Part shown: positions 8,803 to 18,248 of the stretch, piece by piece
Layout of the letters: the number at the start of each line of letters is the position of its first letter
Position numbering within the stretch: the first letter of the stretch is position 1
Source of the DNA: SSC4 sp964443225
Lineage (GTDB): Bacteria; Chloroflexota; Anaerolineae; SSC4; Amarolineaceae
NCBI GenBank assembly: GCA_964443225.1
Contig: CAYUCC010000009.1
Coordinates: 1-64,000 of the forward strand
Direction: 5' to 3'
Length of the DNA stretch: 64,000 nt
Translations under genes and position numbers: made by a program
Notes under the pieces: generated by a model
The model's database searches: none
What the model saw: the letters and a program-made list of their open reading frames with translations, nothing else
What the model was told of the DNA's origin: nothing

Positions 8803-9177
8803 ATGCTCCGATTTTCGTTCGCAGTAGTGATCATGCTGTTGCTTACAGGCTGCCAGGTGAGCGCCCCCGCTGACCAGGCCGCTTACGGATCGCGGGTCGC
8901 CTATGCCGCGGGACAGCCTGTGGACTTCCCCGATTTCACGCTGGAATTCGCCGGCACGCGCCGCGTGACGTCGCCGCAGTACCCGCGCGGCTTTCTTTTC
9001 TACGATTTCACCGTCACCCGCGGCAACGAGCAGCAGACCGTCGCCTGGACCAGTGGAACCGGCGACATCGGCCCTCAGGAGTTCAAGGTGGGCGACAAGG
9101 TCTTTCTGCTCGAGCTCGTGTTCTCCGAGAGCCTCGGCAAGCTCGACGAGAATGAGCTTGTCATCATCGCTCCATAG
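8803..9177 (+). CDS. Small lipoprotein of unknown function
   Basis: The product is 124 residues. The N-terminus MLRFSFAVVIMLLLTGC is a lipoprotein signal with the lipobox LLTGC, Cys at residue 17. The rest is a small soluble domain (VDFPDFTLEFAG...FYDFTVTRGNEQQ...FKVGDKVFLLELVFSE...ELVII) that looks like an all-beta fold; I do not recognise the family. The ATG at 8803 is chosen over an open frame from 8725 because the lipoprotein signal starts there; the ribosome-binding site (GGAGA) is weak. It sits alone between two surface genes and is expected to be tethered outside the cytoplasmic membrane. Confidence 0.7.
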   Translation: MLRFSFAVVIMLLLTGCQVSAPADQAAYGSRVAYAAGQPVDFPDFTLEFAGTRRVTSPQYPRGFLFYDFTVTRGNEQQTVAWTSGTGDIGPQEFKVGDKVFLLELVFSESLGKLDENELVIIAP

Positions 9178-9233
9178 ATCCCGTGAAAACCAAACGCGAC
9201 GACGCCGCCCATGCCTGGCGGCTGCGCACGGTT

Positions 9234-9264
9234 AAGTTGCCAACTTTTCAAAAGTTGGCAACTT
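9234..9264 (+). promoter_or_regulatory. Perfect 15-bp hairpin two bases before the Shine-Dalgarno of gene 9280
   Basis: AAGTTGCCAACTTTT (9234-9248) and its exact complement (9250-9264) are separated by one base. AGGAGG (9266-9271) follows after one further base. In RNA this would form directly beside the ribosome-binding site; in DNA it is a 31-bp palindrome. The core AGTTGCCAxCTTTT recurs at 47440-47481 as a hairpin and at 55340-55350 as a half site. Confidence 0.6.
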
Positions 9265-9279
9265 TAGGAGGTAGTCGTC

Positions 9280-10185
9280 ATGCAGCGCAGTTTCCGTTTC
9301 GCCCTGTTGTCCACGGTGTTGCTCGTCCTCGGCCTGTTGATCGGCCCGGCCGGCGCCCAGGAGGCGCCTGACAGCCCCGAAGTGGCTGCCTGCCTGCCGG
9401 GGGCCGGCTACACCTCGGGCTGCGATGTCGACCAGGACGGCGACATCGACATCTTCGATATCCAGTTGACTGCCGGCCGCTGGAACAGCAGCGGCGTCTA
9501 CACCGCTGGCCACACCCACTGGGGCGAGACGTGGACCGGCGCAGCCGGCCCACAAGGCCTGCGCGTGGAGCATACGGGCACGACCGGCAGCGTCTCCGCA
9601 GTCGCCGGCCAGAACGCCAGCACCACTGGCGCCGGCGTGTACGGCTTCGCCAGCGCCAGCAGCGGCGCGAACTACGGCGTCTACGGCCGCAGCGACAGCG
9701 CCGGCGGCTACGGCGTTTACGCTGAGGGCAACGCCCACGTAGCCGGCCAACTGACCTGGCAGGCGATAACCAGCTATGTCTCTATCCCCCCGGCGGCCTT
9801 TACGCCGGCCGACGAGGCCTATCAATTTGCTCAGCTTGGGCAAAAACTGACGCCCAATAACAGCAGTTCTTCTACGTATTATGCCCCGGTTTCCCTGCCG
9901 CATGGCGCAACCGCAACCAGATTGACCTTTTATTGGAGGGATACGGATGCGGCTTCCAATGTGATCATCGAACTGGACCGTTCCGCGTTCAACGGTTTTG
10001 TCAGTACCATGGCCTCTGCCGCCAGTACCGGCAGCGGCGGTGACGGCTCAAGCACGGACAGCACCATCGCCAGTGCAACGGTCAATAACTCGCAATATGA
10101 GTACATTGTGGGCTTGACCTTGCCCAGCGCCTCCACCTCGCTTTATGGGGTGGTGATTGAATATACCCTTGACCGGCCCTACTAG
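9280..10185 (+). CDS. Secreted dockerin-like protein with short GVYG run, cap E
   Basis: The product is 301 residues. The signal peptide (about 1-27) is nearly identical to that of gene 22796. The loop CDVDQDGDIDIFDIQ (48-62) and linker GHTHWGETWTG follow. Only three or so GVYG-type units are present (about 95-150). The C-terminal domain (about 165-301: YVSIPPAAFTPADEAYQF ... YGVVIEYTLDRPY) differs from the other caps here; similar beta domains occur in other secreted bacterial proteins. AGGAGG at 9266-9271 sets the start. A long perfect hairpin lies just before it, so translation may be controlled by RNA structure. This looks like a minimal member of the GVYG group with most of its repeats lost or not yet expanded. 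Confidence 0.75.
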   Translation: MQRSFRFALLSTVLLVLGLLIGPAGAQEAPDSPEVAACLPGAGYTSGCDVDQDGDIDIFDIQLTAGRWNSSGVYTAGHTHWGETWTGAAGPQGLRVEHTGTTGSVSAVAGQNASTTGAGVYGFASASSGANYGVYGRSDSAGGYGVYAEGNAHVAGQLTWQAITSYVSIPPAAFTPADEAYQFAQLGQKLTPNNSSSSTYYAPVSLPHGATATRLTFYWRDTDAASNVIIELDRSAFNGFVSTMASAASTGSGGDGSSTDSTIASATVNNSQYEYIVGLTLPSASTSLYGVVIEYTLDRPY

Positions 10186-10226
10186 AAGCCACAAGTCTGC
10201 GACCGAGAAAGAGCATGATGAATCGT

Positions 10227-10254
10227 AACCTCGATCAGCCGGATTGAAAGGAGG
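10227..10254 (+). promoter_or_regulatory. Orphan copy of the AACCTCGATCxGCCGGA upstream word with a Shine-Dalgarno
   Basis: AACCTCGATCAGCCGGA (10227-10243) matches the words that begin the 62-bp leaders of genes 20794 and 25060. AAAGGAGG follows at 10247-10254, but no start codon is suitably placed, and the next gene (10348) has its own site. It may be the remains of a leader whose gene was lost. Confidence 0.3.
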
Positions 10255-10347
10255 TTTACCCGGGAAAGAGCCACAGAGACCATCGATCATTGGCGTGCGA
10301 ATGTCTATCCAACCTGTATTCTGACATCGAAAGCGGAGGTTGTCACC

Positions 10348-10839
10348 ATGAAACTTCACCTAACAAAGTGGATCGGTCTGTTGATCTGTGCGATCCTGGC
10401 CGTTCTGGCATTGCGACCCGCGTCGACCGTCGACGCGCTGGCTCAGCAGTTCGTCACTGGCAGCGCAAACACCGATGGGTTCTCCATTGCCGGTCTGATG
10501 GTCGCAGGCAACAACGGAAAGGGCCGGGGCGACTTTACGATCCTCGCACACCGTGACACGGTCGACGGAGCCACCGTCGCGGTGATCTGCACCTACAAGC
10601 ACTTCGACGGTGTGACGATCAGCGGAAACACTGCTACGTTCCACAGCGTGGGACAATGCCGGGTGCTTGACAACCTGGGCACCAGCCACTCGTTCACCTC
10701 GGACAACGACTTCACAATCGTCGACAACGGCGAACCCGGTCCGGGGAACGACACGGTCGACGTCAATCTCGCCAGCGGCTCAGGCATCACGATACCTGGC
10801 AGTACGCCTGTGGACGGGAACTTCATCGTCAGTCCGTGA
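10348..10839 (+). CDS. Small secreted beta-sandwich protein, post-COAP-1-like
   Basis: The product is 163 residues with a signal peptide at about 1-32. The mature part contains GKGRGDFTILAHRD, VTISGNTATFHSVGQCRV and DNDFTIVDNGEPGPGNDTVDV. This order of strands, including the DNGEPGxxDT motif, matches the small domain usually called post-COAP-1, found in secreted proteins of many bacteria; its function is not established. CGGAGG lies about ten bases before the ATG. The two cysteines in the mature part (in VICTY and GQCRV) could form a disulphide. It has no repeat region or dockerin-like loop, so it is not a member of the capped family around it. Confidence 0.65.
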   Translation: MKLHLTKWIGLLICAILAVLALRPASTVDALAQQFVTGSANTDGFSIAGLMVAGNNGKGRGDFTILAHRDTVDGATVAVICTYKHFDGVTISGNTATFHSVGQCRVLDNLGTSHSFTSDNDFTIVDNGEPGPGNDTVDVNLASGSGITIPGSTPVDGNFIVSP

Positions 10840-10953
10840 GATGCCTGCTCAGCTCGAGGGCCCGGCAGCGTCTTCGGTTGGCTGACCGCGGCCCTCGAGT
10901 TCTGCTGGCTGCATTATGTTCGCGATTCTATACGAAGGAGACTAACTTCACCT

Positions 10954-13182
10954 ATGAAGCATCGTCATTCATCCTTGCGCCGCGGCAGTATGGCGACATG
11001 CCTGCTGCTGGCGCTTGGCCTGGTTTGGGCCATCCTCCCGGAAGCCGCGGCCCTGGGCGCGCCGGCCGCCACCTTCACCGTCAACACGACCAACGATGTG
11101 GACGACGGCGCCTGTAACGCCGCCCACTGCTCGCTGCGGGAAGCCATCAACGCGGCGAACGCGGCCGCGGGGTCCGACACGATCGTGTTCAACATCGCCG
11201 GCACGGGCGTCAAGACCATCAGCCCGACCAGCGCGCTGCCCGCGCTCACCGGCCCGACGATCATAGACGGACTGACGCAGCCCGGCGCAGCCTGCGCCGC
11301 CTGGCCGCCGACGCTGCTCATCGTGCTCAACGGGGCGATGGCAGGGCCGTCCACCCCCGGCCTGCAGGTAACGACCGGCGCCAGCACGGTGCGCGGGCTG
11401 GTCGTCAACGGCTGGTGGGATGACTACGGCATCGTCATCGACGGCACAGGCAACCGCGTCGAGTGCTCGTTCCTGGGCACCAACGCGGCCGGAACCGCCA
11501 CCGTACCCAACTATGTCGGCATTGGCATCGTGGGCGGCGGCAGCAACAACATCGGCGGCAATATGGCCGGCACCCGCAACCTGATCTCCGGCAACACCGG
11601 CGATGGCGTGTACCTGACCAACAGCGTCTCCAACAATGCCGTCTACGGCAACTACATCGGCACCGACGTCAACGGCAGCCTGGACCTGGGCAACGGTAAC
11701 AGCGGCGTCGCCTTCTCCAACGCCAGCAGCAACACGGTCGGCCTGCCCAATCCCGCCTCGCGCAACGTCATTGCAGGCAACAACAACACCGGCATCGTCT
11801 TCAGCAACGGCTCCAACAACAACTCGGTGGTGGCGAACTACATCGGCCTCAATGCGGCGGGCACAGCGGCAGTTCCCAACGGCACGGCTGGCGTGTTCAT
11901 CAACAACGGCGCGGGCAACATCATCGGCGACAGCAGCGCCCCGGCGCGCAATGTCATCTCGGGCAACCAGAGTCAGGGCGTTCTCATCTTTGGGCCCTCG
12001 TCGGGGAATTTCGTGCGGGGCAATACCATCGGTCTGGACCCGGCCGGCGCCGTGGCTATTCCGAATCAAGGCGCCGGGGTTCGCCTGGCCGGCGGCACCA
12101 CGCTCAACGTGATCGGCGGCAGCGTGGACGCCGCGCGCAACATCATCTCCGGCAACGAGAACGACGGCGTATTGATCCACGAGGCCGGCGCGAACAACAC
12201 GGTCGAGCGCAACTACATCGGCGTCGCCGCCGATGGGGTCACGGCGCGGCCCAACGCCTACCTGGGCATCGCCCTGGTCACTGCGGCCGGCAACCAGGTG
12301 CTCGACAACGTCATCTCCGGCAACCTGTCCGGCGGCGTCGCGATTTCCGCGGCCGGCGCGGACAACAATGTTTTGCAGGGCAACAAGATCGGCGTCGCCG
12401 CCGATGGCGTGACCCCGGTGGGCAACGGCACCGCCCCGGTCGAGGGCGGCGGCGGTCCGGGTGTCGGCATCTTTCAGGGTGATGGCAACCAGATCGGCGG
12501 CGTGGCGGCCGGCGATGCCAACATCATCGCCTACAACGGCGGCAACGGCCTGCAGGTCCAGGAGGGCGTCGGCAACCGGATACGCGGCAACTCGGTCCAC
12601 AGCAACGGGGCCCTGGGCATCGATCTGGACTACGATGGCGTGACCCCCAACGACCCGCTGGACCCGGACACGGGCGGCAACCTGCTGCAGAACTACCCAA
12701 CCCTGACCAGTGCCTCGGTGAGCGGCGGCGTCAGCGTGGCCGGCACGATCAACACGACGCCCAGCACCGCCATCACCATCGACGTCTACGGCAACGCGAC
12801 GTGCGATGTCTCCGGCAACGGCGAAGGTGCGACGCACCTGGGCGAGATCAGCATCACCACCAACGGCAGCGGCGACAGCCCGTTTGCCGCGACATTCCCC
12901 GTGTCGCCCGGCGGTTTCTGGCTGACCGCCACCGCCACCGACCCGGCCGGCAATACCTCGGAGTTCAGCGCCTGCCGCGCCCTGGGCTGCTACCTGGACT
13001 TCAACAGCAACGGCCGCGTCGACGTGCAGGACATCATGCAGGTGGCCGCGCGCTGGAACAACCCCGGCGCGTACAACGCCACTTACGACGTGGCCCCGCC
13101 CTTCGGCAGTCCGCTGGACATCTTCGACCTCATCGCCGTGGCCGAACAGTGGAACTCGGCCTGCCCGGCCTTGGAGCGATGA
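10954..13182 (+). CDS. Secreted CSLREAI parallel beta-helix protein with C-terminal dockerin-like repeats
   Basis: The product is 742 residues. A signal peptide (about 1-31) is followed by FTVNTTNDVDDGACNAAHC-SLREAI, the CSLREAI motif. A long right-handed beta-helix region (about 90-590) has recurring N-x-I-x-G-N turns such as NVISGN and GNYIGTD. A small beta domain follows, then a C-terminal pair of dockerin-like loops: DFNSNGRVDVQDIMQVAARW and SPLDIFDLIAVAEQW (about 685-735). AAGGAG at 10937-10942 sets the start. Beta-helices of this type often bind or cut polysaccharide, but no lyase catalytic motif is evident. The first 28 residues are duplicated in the relic at 15157. Confidence 0.78.
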   Translation: MKHRHSSLRRGSMATCLLLALGLVWAILPEAAALGAPAATFTVNTTNDVDDGACNAAHCSLREAINAANAAAGSDTIVFNIAGTGVKTISPTSALPALTGPTIIDGLTQPGAACAAWPPTLLIVLNGAMAGPSTPGLQVTTGASTVRGLVVNGWWDDYGIVIDGTGNRVECSFLGTNAAGTATVPNYVGIGIVGGGSNNIGGNMAGTRNLISGNTGDGVYLTNSVSNNAVYGNYIGTDVNGSLDLGNGNSGVAFSNASSNTVGLPNPASRNVIAGNNNTGIVFSNGSNNNSVVANYIGLNAAGTAAVPNGTAGVFINNGAGNIIGDSSAPARNVISGNQSQGVLIFGPSSGNFVRGNTIGLDPAGAVAIPNQGAGVRLAGGTTLNVIGGSVDAARNIISGNENDGVLIHEAGANNTVERNYIGVAADGVTARPNAYLGIALVTAAGNQVLDNVISGNLSGGVAISAAGADNNVLQGNKIGVAADGVTPVGNGTAPVEGGGGPGVGIFQGDGNQIGGVAAGDANIIAYNGGNGLQVQEGVGNRIRGNSVHSNGALGIDLDYDGVTPNDPLDPDTGGNLLQNYPTLTSASVSGGVSVAGTINTTPSTAITIDVYGNATCDVSGNGEGATHLGEISITTNGSGDSPFAATFPVSPGGFWLTATATDPAGNTSEFSACRALGCYLDFNSNGRVDVQDIMQVAARWNNPGAYNATYDVAPPFGSPLDIFDLIAVAEQWNSACPALER

Positions 13183-13420
13183 GCTCGGATCTGCCTGAAC
13201 TGCTGCGGCATGGGCGACATCGCGGTGATCGATGCCGCGACCGGCGAAGTCCTTTCGTTTCCAGCCGGCGCGTATTGGCGACGGTCACGCCATCGAAGAG
13301 CCGCTCGCCGCCGCGCTGACTGCTCGAGCGCCGGACAGCCCGACGGCGTGTTGTCCTGGTGTGGCCCCGAGTACGTGACCGGCGCCTGATTCGGTATCTG
13401 ACATCGAGAGGAGAACGGTC

Positions 13421-15070
13421 GTGAACCACAAACTGATGATTGTTTTGTCCATTGCGCTGCTGCTGGCCGCCGGCATCTTGCCGGCGGCGGCCGCACCCTT
13501 GGCGACGCCCTGTGCGCCCGGCGCGGCGTACGACCCGGCCTGCGACGTCGACCACGACAATGACGTGGATATCTTCGACATCCAACTGGCCGCCGGCCAC
13601 TGGAACCAGACCGGCGTCTGGACCGGCAGCGAGTACTGGGCGCTCGCCGGCAACGCCGGCACGACACCCGGGACCCACTTTCTCGGTACCACGGACAACC
13701 AGGCCCTGGAGGTGCGGGTCAACGGCAGCCGCGCCCTGCTGATCCAGCCCAGCACCGTCAGCCCCAATCTGATTGGGGGCTATAGCGGCAATTCCGTGTC
13801 CGCCGGGGTGGCTGGTGCAACCATCGGGGGCGGGGGAAATGACAACGCTATCAACAGTGTTACCGATTATTACGGCACCGTGGGCGGTGGTCGGGGCAAC
13901 ACCGCCAGCGGAGGGGTTGCCACCGTGGGCGGCGGGTACCAAAACACCGCCAGCGGTAACGAAGCCACCGTGGATGGCGGGTCGGGCAATACCGCCAGCG
14001 GTTTCTCTGCAACCGTGGGCGGCGGGTACCAAAACGCCGCTGGCAATCAGTCTGCCACCGTGAGCGGCGGGACGTATAACACCGCCAGCGGAGGGAATGC
14101 CACCGTGAGCGGCGGGTACCAAAACGCCGCCAGCGGAGGGTATTCCACGGTGGGCGGCGGGAACGGTAACACCGCCAGCGGAGCGTATGCCACCGTACCA
14201 GGCGGCGTCGCCAACACCGCGTCAGGCCAGTACAGTTTCGCGGCCGGCCAACGGGCCAAGGCCATCCACGACGGGGCGTTCGTTTGGGCCGACAGCCAGG
14301 CCAGCGACTGGAGTTCCACGGCCGCTGACACCTTCAGGGTGCGCGCACAGAACGGCGCCTGGATCCAGGCCAACAATACCGCCTACGCCGGCATCATCGA
14401 CAACGACGGCAATGGCGACGGGCTGCGCGCCTTCACGACATCCTCGCAGGGCAATAACTATGGCGCAGCCTACATCAGCAACTCTGGTACCAGCCCCGGC
14501 CTTGTCGCCCATAGTGGCGGCACGTATGCCGGTTACTTCAATGACCAGATCTATGTCACCGGCGGCTGCACCGGCTGCACGCTGATGTACGTGGCGCAGA
14601 ACACCGGCGACGCCGCGCTGGAGGCGGGCGACCTGGTGGCGGCGGCCGGCGTGGGCAGCGCGCTGACCGGCAGCGTGGATCCGGTCCTGCGCGTGCAGCG
14701 GAGCGTCGCGGCAGCGCCGGGTGTGGTCGGCGTGGTCTTCAGCCGGGCGTCGGTCACGCCATCCGAGAAAGAAGGCGAGGCGCTGGACAGCGTACAGGCG
14801 GCTGACGGCGCGGCGCAGCCGGGCGACTACCTGCTGATCGTCGTGCAGGGCCTGGCGCAGGTCAAGGTGGCGCAAGGCGAGGCGCTCACGCCCGGCCAGC
14901 GCCTGACCACGGGCGCGACGCCCGGCCTGGCCAGGGCGCTGCGCACCTTCAAGGTGCAGCTTGCCGACAGCGCCGGCGTCGCGGACATACTCGAGACTGC
15001 ACCGGTTATTGGCGTGGCGCTGGATGCCGCCGAAGATGGAATGGTGTGGGTGATGGTGGCGCTTCAGTAG
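13421..15070 (+). CDS. Secreted dockerin-like protein with TVGGG repeats, cap C (GTG start)
   Basis: The product is 549 residues and starts with GTG, seven bases after GAGAGGAG (13406-13413). A signal peptide (about 1-25), CDVDHDNDVDIFDIQ and the linker GNAGTTPGTHFLGTTD match genes 7143 and 25060. About ten TVGGG/TVSGG units (about 140-265) end in QYSFAAGQRAKAIHDGAFVWADS, a segment often found where head repeats end in fibre proteins. Cap C (about 381-549) begins CTGCTLMYVAQNTGDAALEAGD and ends VWVMVALQ. The combination is notable: head repeats of the cap B and D genes carrying the cap of genes 3224 and 5586. The intergenic 13183-13420 upstream holds no convincing gene. Confidence 0.78.
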   Translation: MNHKLMIVLSIALLLAAGILPAAAAPLATPCAPGAAYDPACDVDHDNDVDIFDIQLAAGHWNQTGVWTGSEYWALAGNAGTTPGTHFLGTTDNQALEVRVNGSRALLIQPSTVSPNLIGGYSGNSVSAGVAGATIGGGGNDNAINSVTDYYGTVGGGRGNTASGGVATVGGGYQNTASGNEATVDGGSGNTASGFSATVGGGYQNAAGNQSATVSGGTYNTASGGNATVSGGYQNAASGGYSTVGGGNGNTASGAYATVPGGVANTASGQYSFAAGQRAKAIHDGAFVWADSQASDWSSTAADTFRVRAQNGAWIQANNTAYAGIIDNDGNGDGLRAFTTSSQGNNYGAAYISNSGTSPGLVAHSGGTYAGYFNDQIYVTGGCTGCTLMYVAQNTGDAALEAGDLVAAAGVGSALTGSVDPVLRVQRSVAAAPGVVGVVFSRASVTPSEKEGEALDSVQAADGAAQPGDYLLIVVQGLAQVKVAQGEALTPGQRLTTGATPGLARALRTFKVQLADSAGVADILETAPVIGVALDAAEDGMVWVMVALQ

Positions 15071-15156
15071 CCCGCGCCTGCGTTCAATCGGTTGGAGACC
15101 GGCCAGAGCGCAATTTTCATGACAGCGGCAAGTTGTGGAACAAGGAGACTGCATCC

Positions 15157-15279
15157 ATGAAACATCGTCATTCATCCTTACGCGGCGGCGTCATTGCCGC
15201 CAGCCTGCTGCTGGCGCTGTGTCTGGTTGGGGCCGCCATGCCATGTTGCCTCAAAACCCCAAGTTTCAGCAGAACATGA
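15157..15279 (+). pseudogene. Signal-peptide relic duplicated from gene 10954
   Basis: An open frame of 40 residues begins MKHRHSSLR-GG and continues with a hydrophobic segment closely like residues 1-28 of gene 10954. After MP the sequence becomes unrelated (CCLKTPSFSRT) and stops. AAGGAG at 15142-15147 precedes it. It seems to be a copied start of the beta-helix gene whose body was lost or replaced; gene 15308 begins 28 bases after its stop. It could still be translated as a short secreted or leader peptide. Confidence 0.6.
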
Positions 15280-15307
15280 GTATAACTTGCGTCTGCGGAG
15301 GAATCAG

Positions 15308-18142
15308 ATGAAGTCAAAAGTCTCTGCATGGGTAGGGGTAATCGTGTTGATCGGGGCAGCGACCGTGCCTGGCGCGGCGGCGCTTCCAACCAACCCGCCC
15401 ACCGCTGCTCGCTACACCATCACCGACCTGGGCACGCTGGGCGGCGCCACCACCAAGGGGATGGGTCTCAACGAAGACGGCCAGGTCGCCGGCGCCTCCC
15501 AAAGCGGTTCGTACCTTTATGCCTTCTTGTGGGATGACGGGACGATGACCAACCTGGGCGCCCTGGGCAGCCAGGGGAGTTGGGCCTACGATGTCAACGA
15601 TGCGGGTCAGGTGGTCGGGGGATCGCCCCTCCCCGGTGGAAACAACCACGCTTTCCGCTGGCAGAACAACGCGATGCACGACCTGGGCACGCTGGGTGGT
15701 CCGTCCAGCTATGCCTTCGAGATCAACGACAGCGGGCAGGCGGTGGGGTATGCCTGTTGCGCGCCGGACACCTATCTTTCTCACGCCGTAATGTGGGGCA
15801 GCGGTGGGATCGTGGACCTGGGCGACCTGGACCCGATGTGGCCCGCCATCAGCGCCGCCTATGGCATCAACGACGCCGGCCAGGTGGTCGGCGGCTCGTA
15901 CGACCCCTCGGCGAATTTTCACGCCTTTTTGTGGCAGGGCGGCGGAATGCAGGATCTGGGCACGCTGGGCGGAGATTACAGCTCGGCGGAGGCGATCAAC
16001 GAAAATGGCCAGGTGGTCGGCGTTTCCCGGTTGGCCAATAGCACGCCGCACGCCTTCTTGTGGGATGGCGGGATGCAGGACCTGGGCGCACTGGGGTGGA
16101 ACCAGAGCATTGCCTACGATATCAATGACAAAGAGCAGGTGGTCGGCGTGCTGCAAACCGGGCCAAACTCGCACGCCTTCATCTGGGCCAATGGACAGAT
16201 GAACGACCTCAACAGCCAGATTCCCGCCAATTCCGGCTGGGTGCTGCAGGAAGCGCGCGCCATCAACGACAAAGGGCAGATCACCGGTTTCGGATTGCTC
16301 AACGGCCAGACCCGCGCCTTCCTGCTCAAGCCGCAGGCCTATCACTGGATCAACCCCGGCGGCGGTTCCTGGCACCTGACCACCAACTGGAACCCGCAGG
16401 GCGACCCCGGCGACGGCGACTCCGTCGTCTTCGACCTGAACGGCCACTATGCGGTGGATGTCAGCACCCTGGCATCGGCGCCCACCGTTTTCTCCATCGA
16501 CCGCCTGCTCGTCTCCTCGACCAGCTTCGTCGAGTTCAACCACATGAACCTGAACATGGTGTACGACTCGCCCGAAGAGCCTTCTTTGCAGGTCAACGAC
16601 GGCGGAACGGCCGCCATTTTCACCGGCGCGGCGACCTACTCCCACGCCATCATTGGCGGCGCGCCGCCGGCCAACCCCAACAACCCGCCCCTGGCCCGGC
16701 TGCAGGTGCTGGGCAGCGGCGCCAGCCTGGCCGGCACGGGCCGCCTGACGATCGGCGATGAAGGTCAGGCCAACCTGTTTGTGACGGCCGGCGGGCAGTT
16801 GACCAGCGCAGAATCGCGCCTGGGCGGCTTGCTGCCGCTGAGCGTTGGCACAGCCGACGTGGGCGGCGCCGGATCGCTGTGGGAGACGGGCAACATCGCC
16901 GTGGGTTACGGCGTCAGCGGCACCCTGACGATCCAGTACGGCGGCCGCGTCAACTCGAACGATGCCTATGTGAGCTGGGGCGCCCTCAGCGAGGATTCGC
17001 AAGTGACCGTCAGCGGCGTCAGTGCAACCAACGGCCAGCCGGCCATGTGGGCGCTGTTGGGCAGCCTGTTCGTTGGACAAACCGATTTTGGCTCGGTCGA
17101 GGTGCTGGATGGCGGCAGCCTGTACGTCAGTCAAGATGTGCAGATCAAGAACGGCGAGCTGCGCGTCGACGGCCGCCACCCCACCGGCGGCCCCTCCCAA
17201 TTCGACGTGCTGGGCGATGTCTTCGTCGGCGGGCCGGGCAGCGCCAACCTGCTGGCCCTGTGGAACGCGGCGCGCGGCGGCATCGAAGGCAATCTGATCA
17301 TCGGCCGGGATGGCGAAGGGGCGGCGATCCTGTGGGGGGCGGCGAACACGGCACATCCGACCCAGTTGGATGTGGTGGACCCGGCGGCCGGCCTGTGCGT
17401 CATCGGCCACACCTTCGACGGCGGCGTTTCGCTGGACGACGGCGGCTTGTTCCGCTGCCGGAACATCCAGATCGGCCAGGCGGGGATGAGCGGCGCAGGC
17501 TCCATCACCGTGGACGGCGGCATGGTGCGGGCGCTGGATGTGCTGACGGTAGGGGCAGTTGGGGGCGGCACCGGCCTGGTAGAGATGAAGAACAACGCGC
17601 TGGTGGCAACCAACGGGACGTACATCACACCCAACGGGGTGATCACCGGCACCGGGACGTTGGCCGTGAATTTCCTCGGCCTGCAAAACGACGGCACGCT
17701 GGCCCCCGGCATCACCGTGTTGTATCCGCAGGCCGGGGCCGTATCGTCCCCGACCGTCCCAGGGACGCCGGACCGGCAAGCCACCCTGGCGATTACCGGC
17801 GCGTTGACGACGGGCCCCAACGGACGGCTTGAGATTCCACTGACCGGCCGCGCGCCGGGGCAATACGGCAGTTTGAGCGTCAGCGGCGCGGCAGCGCTGG
17901 ACGGCGTGCTGGCGCTGCGCTTCAGAAACGGTTATGCGCCGCGCCGCGGTGACACGTTCACCTTCGTTGCGGCGACCGGCGGCGTCAGCGGTGCGTTCGA
18001 TGCGGTGCAGATCAGCGGTCTGGCACCGGGTTTTCTCCACAGGCTCACCGTCGTGAACGGGCAGGTGACGCTGGAAGCGCTGAACGATGGCGTCCCGGCG
18101 GGCCGGCTCTACGTGCCGGCGATGATGCGCAGACGACATTGA
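15308..18142 (+). CDS. Secreted HAF-repeat protein with T5SS/PEP-CTERM-type repeats
   Basis: The product is 944 residues. A signal peptide (about 1-27) is followed by seven or eight HAF-type repeats (about 35-345) of the form DLGTLGG...INDxGQVVG...HAFLW. Around residue 350-400 is W-x-TTNWNPQGDPGDGDSVVF, the motif that opens many passenger-type repeat regions. Residues about 470-830 have GG/G-S-LWETGNIAVGxG units like the T5SS/PEP-CTERM-associated repeat. A final domain (about 850-930) ends LYVPAMMRRRH, a short hydrophobic-basic tail. The ATG at 15308 is preferred over an open frame from 15194 because it begins the signal peptide and follows GGAGG (15297-15301). No autotransporter barrel is present. 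The function is unknown; a large fibrous surface protein is likely. Confidence 0.78.
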   Translation: MKSKVSAWVGVIVLIGAATVPGAAALPTNPPTAARYTITDLGTLGGATTKGMGLNEDGQVAGASQSGSYLYAFLWDDGTMTNLGALGSQGSWAYDVNDAGQVVGGSPLPGGNNHAFRWQNNAMHDLGTLGGPSSYAFEINDSGQAVGYACCAPDTYLSHAVMWGSGGIVDLGDLDPMWPAISAAYGINDAGQVVGGSYDPSANFHAFLWQGGGMQDLGTLGGDYSSAEAINENGQVVGVSRLANSTPHAFLWDGGMQDLGALGWNQSIAYDINDKEQVVGVLQTGPNSHAFIWANGQMNDLNSQIPANSGWVLQEARAINDKGQITGFGLLNGQTRAFLLKPQAYHWINPGGGSWHLTTNWNPQGDPGDGDSVVFDLNGHYAVDVSTLASAPTVFSIDRLLVSSTSFVEFNHMNLNMVYDSPEEPSLQVNDGGTAAIFTGAATYSHAIIGGAPPANPNNPPLARLQVLGSGASLAGTGRLTIGDEGQANLFVTAGGQLTSAESRLGGLLPLSVGTADVGGAGSLWETGNIAVGYGVSGTLTIQYGGRVNSNDAYVSWGALSEDSQVTVSGVSATNGQPAMWALLGSLFVGQTDFGSVEVLDGGSLYVSQDVQIKNGELRVDGRHPTGGPSQFDVLGDVFVGGPGSANLLALWNAARGGIEGNLIIGRDGEGAAILWGAANTAHPTQLDVVDPAAGLCVIGHTFDGGVSLDDGGLFRCRNIQIGQAGMSGAGSITVDGGMVRALDVLTVGAVGGGTGLVEMKNNALVATNGTYITPNGVITGTGTLAVNFLGLQNDGTLAPGITVLYPQAGAVSSPTVPGTPDRQATLAITGALTTGPNGRLEIPLTGRAPGQYGSLSVSGAAALDGVLALRFRNGYAPRRGDTFTFVAATGGVSGAFDAVQISGLAPGFLHRLTVVNGQVTLEALNDGVPAGRLYVPAMMRRRH

Positions 18143-18248
18143 GTGCCTATCCGAACAACTGCTCTCAGGCACCTGATTGAGGCGAATATCAAGGCATTCG
18201 GATCGTTCGTTTCCCACCCGATTCAACCAAGAAAGGGAGCAACCAATC

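Noticed and set aside
13210..13389. 59-codon plus frame starting MGDIAVIDAATGEVLSFPAG
   Set aside because: No ribosome-binding site and the second half is Arg-rich and random-looking. The first half might be a gene relic, but the support is too thin to call. The rest of 13183-13420 holds nothing recognisable.
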